From NCBI RefSeq assembly GCF_032854445.1, contig NC_088301.1, positions 27,140,402 to 27,204,401 of the forward strand: 64,000 bases of DNA, in the 5' to 3' direction. The position numbers and the translations under genes were made by a program. Positions within the stretch are counted from its first letter, which is position 1, and every line of letters starts with the position of its first letter. A model generated the notes under the pieces. It worked only from the letters and a program-made list of their open reading frames with translations, was not told where the DNA came from and ran no database searches. The DNA comes from Liolophura sinensis (Eukaryota > Mollusca > Polyplacophora > Chitonida > Chitonidae). Positions 37,401-49,400 of the stretch are shown in pieces.

Positions 37401-40400
37401 ACTTACCAGAGCAGTGACTGTAGGGAAGCGTTTGGGCATCTCCCTTAATAACGTCAAAGTCTTCATGTCCCATAGCTCAAATGGCTGGTCCTTAAAACAC
37501 ACTGCAAAGTACTGTCTGTAGCGAAAAAAAAATGTTACATCCACTTAAACATAATCATTTAGAGATCATTTTTATTAAAGACACAAAAGGAATGCAAACT
37601 TTGCCAACCGTATGAGAGGTTTAATTCACTACCGGACACTGCTTGTGACCACAGAGGTATTTTCAGCTTCCTATATTTTTGCAGGTCAAATACTCGCACA
37701 AATGCAGATCATGAAGAAGTCGGCAAGATGTGCGAGTGCAGATTATTTACATTCCAATAAGAAATCCAGGCTTGACCCCCAACAGTGGCACATTCAGTGG
37801 CCATTTGAGGGCACCATGTGACGTCACAATTTAACAAAAGGCTCCCATGAGCTAAGACACTATAACATAGGCCAATGCCTCCGCTGATGACAGACCTGGT
37901 CGGGGCACTGGCACCACAGGTGTCTCCTGTAGAGCGAACGAAACGACGTATCAGCTGAAACGGAACACACCCCTGATGTCAACCTGCTGGTTGGTTTTGA
38001 ACTTGAATCATGGTTCCTATATCTAGACTACTAGTCCTCCTCTGGATGCCAGCTAACATCAGACAGCATGATATTCCATACCAAGCAGGTCAACATAACT
38101 ATGTGAGATAGAACCATGAGTGAGTGAGTGAGTGCTTGGGGTTTAACGTCGTACTCAACAATTTTTCAGTCATATGACGACGAAGGAATCCTTAGGGTGC
38201 ATGTACATGTAATGTGCCTCCTTGTTGCAGGACGGATTTCCACCGCTCTTTTATTTAGTGCTGCTTCACTGAGACGACTTACCAAAGGCAAGTAAGCTGC
38301 CCCGCCCGAGCCATTATACTGATATGGGTCAACCAGTCGTTGCACTATCCCCTTCATGCTGAACGCCAAGCGAGGAAGTTACAACTTCCTCTTTTAAAGT
38401 CTTAGGTGTGACTCGATCAAGGATTGATCCTGGATCTACCAGTCGCGGAACCATGAGTGAAAAATTTGGTACTCACTTTAAACAAGAGACTTTAATGAAC
38501 TCTATGGGTGATTCTTCTCCCTTGTATTTTCTCACAGGTGTCATTTTACCTGTAAAAGACAATTAAGACTGAAATCAAGACAAGAATCCAGAAGATCACG
38601 GCCACGGGATAACGCAGCAATCTTTGAATAATGCAGCAAAAAAACTCGATAACGCAGCAAAAATTTGAAATCAGTTTAAAACTTTTATTTCTGATGTAAC
38701 AACGTCAAAAAAATTGCTTGATAACTGTACAAAAATCTGATTTATTTATTTATCTGATTGGTGTTTTATGTCCTACTCAAGAATATTTCACTTATACGAC
38801 GGCGGCCAGCATTATGGTGGGTGGAAACCAGGCAGAGCCCGGGGTAAACCCACGACCATCCGCAGGTTGCTGACAGACCTTCCCACTTACGGCTGGACAA
38901 CAAATTTGAGCTGAAATAACGGAAAGGAACATGCCAAATTGAATGACTAACATTTTGACTTATTATAAGTCTAAGTCTGCGTTGTGATCCCGGGACAAGG
39001 TGCTACATTACTGAGCATTTATTTAGAAGTGAACAAAAAAGCACATACACATATACATGTAATGACGAGAAAAAAAAATAATTTGGGAGAACAAATTGAA
39101 AACCTTGTGCACATTTTGAAACTGATAGTATCCATCACAAAACATGTATGTTTCACACGTTTCCTTACTTCATTTATACTCTAGGTTAATTACACAAAAA
39201 TATACCGTTACTCAGTGCGGTAGCACTGATATGACGGCAGACATATTTAATGATTATGCGTCAAAGCTTGTTGCTGCACCATACCATGTTAACCAAATGC
39301 TTATACCCACACCCCGCTTCTCTCGTTATCGAGAATACTTATTAATTTCTTTAGTTGATTGATGTTTATGCTGTACTCAAGAATATTTCACTTGTATGGC
39401 CATGGGCAGCAATCTGGTAAACTTATTAAAACTTTCTTAAAATTTCTTTCAAAAATTATTTAAATCCTGACTGTAATGGCATGACAGTAGTGATAAGAAG
39501 GATTGCCCTAAATTTGAATAATTTTTTTCAACAAGTCCTTTAATTGCTCACAAGATTACCATTAACACAAACAGGACCATAAACAGACAGGTATAAAATC
39601 AAGCTGCCCCTATTGCATTCAAATATTTGTCAAGTTCAGGTATAAAACGGGTATAAATCCCCATATTTATAAAACCATTTATATTTCTCATTTCTCCACT
39701 TCATCAAACCCAATTCCCAGACTTTTAAAATTTGGTCAGATTAGTTCCAAATCAAAAGACAAAATCAGTATAAAAAAAAACGGTCACTGTTTAATGACAC
39801 AAGCAGAAAGAATGAATGAACGAATGAATGATTATGGCTTAAAGCCACATCGGCAATCTTTCAGCCATATCGTGGCGAGAACAAGGTGAAAACAAGAGAC
39901 AGTTAAGGTTTTCGAAATGATGGTGAGAACATCAAAAATCAAACAAAAAGGTACTGACATGTTTAATATCAGATAAGAAAAAAAAACCAAAATAGTTAAA
40001 ACTCGAAAACCATCATATTTAAAAATAGTATATCTGGAAAGCTGTATGTATATAACTTTTATCTATAAATATTTCAGACAATTGAAATTTATATTTTATG
40101 ATATAGGCCAATGGCCTTCAAATATTTTATGACAACATCGCCACAAGCAGAAAGAGCGACCTACCAGACACGACATCCACCAGCATCACCTCATTCTTCA
40201 CCAGGTTATTTGTTCCCGGGTTAGGGAATGAGAATGACAAGAAGCTGTTCAGGTTCACCCATTCAATACCCCTGTAATTCAAAATATAGCAAAATATAAT
40301 TTCCAAAACGTAAAAAAAATGACGCAAACAGATACAATTACATGGAGATCCATACCAATGAGGGACATTTGTTATTTCGGGATAAGGGCCACTACACTCG

Positions 40401-43400
40401 CCACAACAGAGAAGCCGTGATCAAATTAATGACCATTTGCATACAGTGGCCCTGACATTTCTGTTTTTCACGGCCAATAAAACGGCAAGCTTTCAAAGTA
40501 ACACTTTTTACTCTTTGGCATTCTCACTTTCTCCATTGTTTTCCCCTATAAGTTACTGTAAATGGGGACAGGATTTCCAATGCAGAATTTCAAAGAAACA
40601 GATATTTAATGTAGCAAGCATGCTGCCGTTAGGTTAAAACAGACTGTTGAGTGAAAATTAGCACCCAGCTTCCGTGTAATGCGAGATCCCGCAACATTCC
40701 TGTTAAAAAAATGGCGGCCTTCTGAAATGCAAAAGTGACTTTTAGTGTAGGTATGGATCTGATATTTACTGAAACGTCATAATTGAAGTCATTCTTGGTA
40801 TAAATGGAAAATTTGTTTGGATCTGCGCTGATCGAATTCTTTGACAAAATTTGAAGATACAGCCTCTTTAATAAACCAGAGCTATGAGATTTACAGGTGA
40901 ATGGATCTTAAATGCCTGTAAATTGCAGATTTTAACATGACAAGACTTGCCAGGCCTAAGGGCAATGATAAAATGATGGATTTTTCACCTGATAATGGTA
41001 TAAAGGTGAGACATTCGTCAGGTTATACCATTATCAGGTGAGACATCCATCAGGTTATACCATTATCGGGGGCCTCCGTGGCTCAGTCGGTTAGCGCGCT
41101 AGTGCAGCGTAATGACCCAGGAGTCTCTCACCAATGCGGTCGCTCTGAGTTCAAGTCCACCTCATGCTGGCTTCCTCTTTGACTGTGTGTGGGAAGGTCT
41201 GCAGCAACCTGCGGATGGTCGTGGGTTTCCCCCAGGCTCTGCCCGGTTTCCTCCCACCATAACGCTGGCCGCCGTCATATAAGTGAAATATTCTTGAGTA
41301 CGGTGTAAAACACCAATCAAATAAATACCATTATCAGGTAAGACATTCTTCAGAGTATGCCATTATCAGGTGAGATATCCATCAGGTTATACCATTATTG
41401 GGTGAGACATCCTTCAGGCTGTACCATTATTGGGTGAGAAATCCATGACGTTAAGGCCCGTTCTCGTGATGCGATTTGTAGTACCAGCTTGTAGAATCGA
41501 CTTATAGTGTTTGACAAAAATCGCATGGAAAATGGTCACTTTTTCTGCTAAGGTACTGGCGTTTTTTGTTAACATGTTTGTCATGATGAGTTGCTGGCTG
41601 TAATTTACATGATGTGTAATTTCATGGTAGATCTTGACAGAGATAGTAAGCAAATGACAAATGACACAGTGAGAACAGGCCTTAACGTCATGGATTTCTC
41701 ACCCAATAATCGTACAGCCTGATGGATGTCTCACCCAATAATGGTATAACCTCATGGATGTCTCACCAGATAATGGTATAACCTGATGGATGTCTTACCT
41801 GATAATGGTATGAACTGATGGATGTCTCACCTGATAATGGTATAACCTGATGGATGTCTCACCTGATAATGGTGTAACCTGATGAATGTCTCACCTGATA
41901 ATGGTATAACCTGATGGATGTCTCACCTGATAATGGTATAAACTGATGGATGTCTCACCTGATAATGGTGTAACCTGATGGATGTCTCACCTGATAATGG
42001 TGTAACCTGATGAATGTCTCACCTGATAATGGTATAACCTGATGGATGTCACACCCAATAATGGTATAACCTGCTGGATGTCTCACATGATAATGGTATA
42101 AACTGATGGATGTCTCACCTGATAATGGTATGAACTGATGGATGTCTCACCTGACACTGGTATAACCTGATGGATGTCTCACCTGATAATGGTATGACCT
42201 GATGGATGTCTCACCTGATAGTGGTATAACCTGATGGATGTCTCACCTGATAATGGTATGACCTGATGGATGTCTCACCTGATAGTGGTATAACCTTATT
42301 GATGTCTCACCTGATAATGGCATGACCTGATGGATGTCTCACCTGATAGTGGTATAACCTTATTGATGTCTCACCTGATAATGGTATGACCTGATGAATG
42401 TCTCACCTGATAACAGTATAACCTGATGGATGTCTCACCCAATAATGGTATAACCTGATGGATGTCTCACTTGATAATGGTATGACTTGATGGATGTCTC
42501 ACCTGATAACAGTATAACCTCATGGATGTCTCACCCAATAATGGTATAACCTGATGGATGTCTCACCTGATAATGGTGTAACCTGATGAATGTCTCACCT
42601 GATAATGGTATAACCTGATGGATGTCACACCCAATAATGGTATAACCTGCTGGATGTCTCACATGATAATGGTATAACCTGATGCACGTCTCACCTTATA
42701 ATGGTATAACCTGACAAATGTCTCACCTGATACTGGTATAACCTGATGGATGTCTCACCTGATAATGGTGTAACCTGATGGATGTCTCACCTGATAATGG
42801 TGTAACCTGATGGATGTCTCACCTGATAATGGCATAACCTGATGGATGTCTCACATGATAATGGTATAACCTAATGGATGTCTCACCTGATAATGGTATA
42901 ACCTGATGGAGGTCTCACTCGATAATGGTATAACCTGATGCACGTCTCACCTTATAATGGTATAACCTGACGAATGTCTCACCTGATAATGGTGTAACCT
43001 TATGGATGTCTCACCTGATAATGGAGGTGTGAACACTGTACTCCTTCACCAGCTGACCACTAGACAGGTTGTAGATCTGTATATAGCCCGTCTGTGTACC
43101 TGTCCATGATACAAACAACAGTAAAGTATAAACACTGAAGATAATTTTATTATTTTATTTCAATGTTATACATTCACTTCTACAATGGGAGTCGGTTTTA
43201 TGGGTTTATCTACTGTAATTCATGCCAGAAGAAGGTATTAGGTTAACAAATTTAACCAAGCAATTGGTAGTTTTATCTTTTTGCAGTGTTCAAACATATG
43301 GACCTTTGGAAAGTGACATTTTGCAAAATGTGTGATGTATGGATATCTCCACCATATTTGTCAAAGGTCTTGAACACGTGTTCACGAGTAAGCTAGCGCT

Positions 43401-46400
43401 AACAGCCACACCAGTGACCCTCAACTGCTAAATGTCACCGAGTCTACACAAGGGGAAAGCAAATGTCCCACAAACTCCCTGTCCTTGAACTCGCATTCCA
43501 GTGACTGGAAGACTACTTGGCAATAACCAATGCCCCACTTTGTCATATAAAACATATATGTACACATATTGAATAATATAACTGCTGCAGGAAATGTGTC
43601 CCAAACTACATCTTACGTTGACAGCGCTGGATTTGTTTTATATATTTATTTGATTGTTGTTGTAATGCCATAATCAAGAATTTTTTTCTCCTACAGGTCA
43701 GGTTTTTGGTTTAGGACACCAGGGACAGCACTGGGCAGAGAGACATACCCAATGCTAACAGTGGTTGGAAGTAACTCCAATTCTTTGTGGTCATTGGTGG
43801 GCACATCCGCAGGACAGACACATGACCCATCACTCCGCTGATCAGACCGGTCAGCAGAAGTTTCATCACTACAGTGTGCTTAGGCTGAATGGCCACACTG
43901 TCAGACATGGTGTTCTGGGACTGGCCAATCAAATCTGCCATGGTCAGCCTTGGATATGGTACGTCACTCAGGATTGGTAGTTTAGCCATGGCTTCTGGTT
44001 TGTTGTTGATGGTCAGCTGACTGAAGTCTGTCAGAGACACCCCTGGTGTGTACAGTGGGGAAGAGAAGGCCTGGTTGTTCACATTGTTATCCTGGAACAG
44101 ACAAGATTAGCTGACATGAGGAGAGAGTCGTTAGTTGACAGAGAGACTTACTGATAATATAACTGATTCATGATGCAAAATGCATTAACTTTCTGAGATT
44201 CATACTGTCAGGTCTCTGAACTAGGTTCTCAAGTTACACTTAAGCATGAATGGAATACATGTGAAGTAATGGTTCCTGCCACACGGCCACATCTAAGTCA
44301 GCGGTCAAGGTCACATGATCTGACAGCTCATCAGAAAGTGCAGTTAAATATGCAAATTTTAGGGATGACATTATAATTCATGGGGATTGCATAATTCCAT
44401 GTTTACATTTTAACGAAGACTTTCTACTGAAAGTTATCCACATGACAGGAACAAACAAATACACCTACCATAACATTAATTGTCTTAATTTCCCAGAAGA
44501 TGACCCGGCTGTCACTCATAATAAGGGCCACTCCCCTTTCTGTGACTGGCGACATGGCCACGCCCAGCACCTTACTGTGTTTGGTTAATCTCATAGGGTC
44601 TGACTGACACCTCAGGTCATAGGCCACATCCAAGGACACCTGAGGGGGTGTGTCATCTGAAAATTGATAGCCAGTAATATTAAATGTATTCAGCTGAAGT
44701 GAGCAAATGGTTTCATATACTATAAAGTCATCAGACTGGATTAGTTGCAGTCAAATGAAGAAAAAGGAACACGTAAAACACAAGACATATTCTCCTCTCT
44801 TTATACGGTAATTATATGGCCTTTTCGACCAACTGAGCAGCACTCGTGGTCGAAGTCCTCAAGGGAAAGTTGACAAAACAGGGTCAGGGGCTGTAGGGGG
44901 AATCTGAAGTTGAACCGTGGGTGCTTCATGTTTCTCACCCATGTAACTATAGCTAATATAGAAAGTCTGTAGGTGTCAACTGGTCAGCGATGAGCATGGC
45001 TACACTCTCGCCAGTGAAGGGGCGACGTAGACTTGGAGTGGTTAGTCTGAGACAAACACACAAGGCAAAAATGTAGACCCATTCGCTCAGGTGATTTCCC
45101 AAGTCACGCTGTCTCTTACGTAATATCATTTGTTCAATGCTGGCAATGGTGGACTGCGAAACACTGTAATAGCCTATTACACTGCTTTATTTATTATAAA
45201 AGCTCATGTGTAAGAGCTTGCTTAAGTGGCATTTAGAAGTCGGTGAGGAGGTACACTGGACAAGGCATTCTTATGGATGTACAACTTCTTGGTTTATTTA
45301 ACACAACGTTTCGATGCAGATACTAGCATCGTTATCAAGTGAATGACATCAAAATTACTACTGCGCTTATATATAGCAAGAGATGCAAATGTCAACAGAT
45401 AAAACAAAAAAGAGGGTAAACAGTCCTCAGGGGATTAAGGTGTCCTGGGGTGGGTGTTGGCGTACTGACTAGGCTCGGTGGGGTTCCTGAGCGGTTTGGA
45501 GGATTAGCAGATCATAAGCTGAGGGGAGGTAGATGCCGTGATCTCTGTTCAGGCTGGGCTTTAATCTCTTAATCTGGATGGCTTCCTGTAGTTTTCGTTT
45601 CTTCCAATGGGGCTGATTCATGTTCAGTGTCCTGACTGTATTCCAGTTGATGATGTGGGATGTACTGATGATTGGTGTTCTTTAATTCTGGTTTGAAGCG
45701 GTCTGCCTGTTTCACCTATGTAGGAGTTGTTGCAACTGCATTTTAATTGGTAGACAACTCCTTTGGGTGGCTGGGGTTTGGTTGGTGTCTTCTTTCCTGT
45801 GGCATGTAGGTGGGTCTTTAGTGTAATCAGGCTTCTGATTCTTCTTGGTTTTGGGTGGGTGGTTGGACTTGTAGTGGATGTACTGGTCGGAGTGGGTCGG
45901 TTTGCGGTACACTGTGGTTTGGAGAGCGTCTGCTGTTCTCTTCACGTGGACATCTAGGAATGGTATTTGTTGATCTTTCTCAGTTTCCATGGTGAATTTG
46001 ATGCGTTGGTGTTGTGAATTTAGGTGGTCAAGTAAGGCAGATGGATCTTGGTGGTGTTGAAGTGCGACGAAGGTATCGTCCACTTTTCGCATCCAACAGA
46101 TGGGCTGGATGGGTGACGTGGCTAAGGCTTTGTTCTCTAGTTCAGTTAGGTAGATCTCGGAGACAATCGGTGATAGTGGGGATCCCATGGGGAGGCCATG
46201 GATCTGCTCATAAATTGTGTCACCCCAAGTGAAGTAAGTGGATGACAGGCAACAGTCCAGTAGGCTGATGATGTTATCTGGGGATAGGGATGTCGTCGGT
46301 GGTGTGGCTGTTATCTTGTCTCTTATCACATCTAGGGCTTGGCTGGTTGGGACATTGGTAAATAGGTCAACAACGTCGTAGCTCACAAGTTTGCAGGGTT

Positions 46401-49400
46401 CATTGATCTGACATATTTTGTAACAGAAGTCAGCTGAGTCTTTGATAAAGGAGTCGGCAGCCTTAGACCATAGTGATAGTAGTTTCGTGAGGTACTGGGC
46501 AGTGTTATAGAAGACAGTTCCTCTGGAGCATATCAGTAACCTGGCTTTTACAGGGTCCTTGTGGATTTTGATGGTTGCACGGGCATACGGTGCACGGGGG
46601 TGTTGCACTGTTAACTTTTGTTGGATTTCAGGTGTGATCTCACCACTGGTTTTGAGTTGGTTCAGGAGGGATCTGTGTTGCCGGTCAAACTTGTTGGTGG
46701 GGTCAGTTTTCAGGGTTCGGTATGTGGACTGGTCTGTTAGTAAGTTGTCTACCAGTTTGTTAAAATCTGTTTTGTCAAGAATGGCTGCGGCTTTTCCTTT
46801 ATCAGCTGGTGCTATGGTTATGGACTTGTCTTTCTTCAGTTCGACCAGGGCTCTGCTTTCTTCTTTACCCGCTGGGTAACCTGAATCACCCGCTGGGTAA
46901 CCTGAACCACCCGCTGGGTAACCTGAACCACCTGCTGGGTAACATGAACCACCCGCTGGGTAACCTGAACCACCCGCTGGGTAACCTGAACCACCCGCTG
47001 GGTAACCTGAACCACCTGCTGGGTAACCTGAACCACCCACTGGGTAACCTGAACCACCTGCTGGGTAACCTGAACCACCCGCTGGGTAATCTGAACCACC
47101 TGCTGGGTAATCTGAACCACCCGCCATAATCAGTCAAACTTTCTTGTTCAGGGTTTCCAAGATTTTTTTTTTGTCCTTTCATCAGATTGAACACAATATT
47201 GTTAAAAACGAGCCACTGTGCTGCTCTGACTCAACGTTACAAGTCTCTTCTTGTAAGAAAAACCCTCTTTGTTTGAACCAAAACATACATATGTCTCGAT
47301 CCTCGTGATTTAACAATAGCATTCTTTGTGTGGAAACTTAGGAGAGGAAGGGTCAATCTAAATTAAAACATTCACCGATGCAGTGTAGCTGACAGTTGGA
47401 GAAGCAGTTGTTAGCTTGCCAGTTTGACAGGAAAATGCTTTGAGACAGTTTCAGAATTTACAGGTACGTAAACAACTGTGACTTGATACTTTCTTCACTT
47501 TAATTCATGGGTAGAAATAAAGGTACTGTCAAGCCTGTACCCATTGGACTACTTTCATGTCACCAAGCATGTGCACTGCCTTCCCGTGCTTGTCTAGCCA
47601 CCAGTCGACTTACTTATTTATTTACTTGATTGGTGTTTTACGCTGTACTCAAGAATTTTTCACTTATATGATGGAATACAGCATTATGGTGGGAGGAAAC
47701 TCATACTGGTGGTGGACAAGTGGGTGAGGGAAACCTGAATACACACGGCCCACGAATTACAGCCTTGTGCGTCATACTGGTGGTGGACAAGTGGGTGAGG
47801 GAAACCTCACTGCACAAGGCCCACGAGTTACAGCCTTGTGCATCACACTGGTGGTGGACAATTGGGTGAGGGAAACCTGAATACACACGGCCCACGAGTT
47901 ACAGCCTTGTGCGTCATACTGGTGGTGGACAAGTGGGTGAGGGAAACCTGAATACACACGGCCCACGAATTACAGCCTTGTGCGTCATACTGGTGGTGGA
48001 CAAGTGGGTGAGGGAAACCTCAATGCACAAGGCCCACGAGTTACAGCCTTGTGCATCATACTGGTGGTGGACAAGTGGGTGAGGGAAACCTGAATGCACA
48101 CGGCCCACGAGTTACAGCCTTGTGCGTCATACTGGTGGTGGAGAAGTGGGTGAGGGAAACCTCAATACACGAGGCCCACGAGTTACAGCCTTGTGCGTCA
48201 TATTGGTGGTGGACAAGTGGGTGAGGGAAGCCTCAATACACATGGCCCACGAGTTACAGCCTTGTGCGTCATACTGGTGGAGGACAAGTGGGTGAGGGAA
48301 ACCTCAATACACGAGGCCCACAAGTTACAGCCTTGTGCGTCATACTGGTGGTGGACAAGTGGGTGAGGGAAACCTCAATCCACGAGGCCCACAAGTTACA
48401 GCCTTGTGCATCATACTGGTGGTGGACAAGTGGGTGAGGGAAACCTCAATACACGAGGCCCACGAGTTACAGTCTTGTGCGTCATACTGGTGGTGGACAA
48501 GTGGGTGAGGGAAACCTCAATACACGAGGCCCACGAGTTACAGCCTTGTGCGTCATACTGGTGGTGGACAAGTGGGTGAGGGAAACCTCAATACACGAGG
48601 CCCACGAGTTACAGCCTTGTGCGTCATACTGGTGGTGGACAAGTGGGTGAGGGAAACCTCAATACACGTGTTACAGCCTTGTGTGTAGTACTGGTGGTGG
48701 ACAAGTGGGTGAGGGAAACCTCAATACACGAGGCCCACGAGTTACAGCCTTGTGCGTCATACTGGTGGTGGACAAGTGGGTGAGGGAAACCTCAATACAC
48801 GTGTTACAGCCTTGTGTATGGTACTGGCGGTGGACAAGTGGGTGAGGGACACCTCAATACACGAGGCCCACGAGTTACAGCCTTGTGCGTCATACTGGTG
48901 GTGGACAAGTGGGTGAGGGAAACCTCAATACACGAGGCCCACGAGTTACAGCCTTGTGCGTCATACTGGTGATGGACAAGTGGGTGAGGGAAACCTCAAT
49001 ACACACAGCCCACGAGTTACAGCCTTGTGCGTCATACTGGTGGTGGACAAGTGGGTGAGGGAAACCTCAATACACGTGTTACAGCCTTGTGTGTAGTACT
49101 GGTAGTGCTTAAAGGAAAAGACCTCTAAAAATCGTAGATTTTCATAAATCCCACCATAGTTTTTACATATTTGAAAGACTCTTGAAAGAGTGAAATGAAA
49201 GCATTTTTATGCCTGCTTTTCAGTTGTCTGTATGATGAACCTTACTTCGTATTTTAGCTTTCTTTTACTTTAATGAACATAAAACTGCGCAAATGGCCCT
49301 GCAAGTGACATCATCCACTTTCTGTCACCATGGTAACGGCATAGTTTAAGGACTAAACGCTTGCAGTTACACTTTTCCCCCAAATGGGTGATTTTGCCAC

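Larger units (their letters stand above)
40985..43014 (-). repeat. 32-bp minisatellite of WDR11 exon-12 donor copies
   Basis: About 41 units between 41,686 and 43,014, each reading CCATTATCAG|GTGAGACATC on the minus strand. The first is the real exon-12 donor. Further units left of the MITE (40,985-41,450) run in the opposite orientation and are interrupted by a SINE. Confidence 0.97.
45250..47127 (-). mobile_element. Penelope-like retroelement, frameshifted
   Basis: A minus-strand frame (about 45,712-46,870 without its repeat leader) carries PLE reverse-transcriptase motifs in order: KKDKSITIAPADKGKAA, SYDVVDLFTNVP (motif A), GLPMGSPLSPIVSEIYL (motif B), RKVDDTFV (motif C), IPFLDVHVKR, VYRKPTHSDQY. 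A GIY-YIG endonuclease core (GVVY, then SYIGETGR, from 45,761 downward) follows in another frame, and its C-terminal part (HWKKRKLQEA, LKPSLNRDHG) in a third. PLEs combine RT and GIY-YIG endonuclease. The usual Tyr before VDD is Lys, and two frameshifts are present, so this copy is inactive. It lies in the WDR11 intron between exons 9 and 10, in sense orientation. Confidence 0.92.

Noticed and set aside
47130-47200. Hammerhead-like CTGATGA...GGAAAC on the minus strand upstream of the PLE
   Set aside because: Stem II would be only three base pairs and an extra G breaks the core; probably coincidence.
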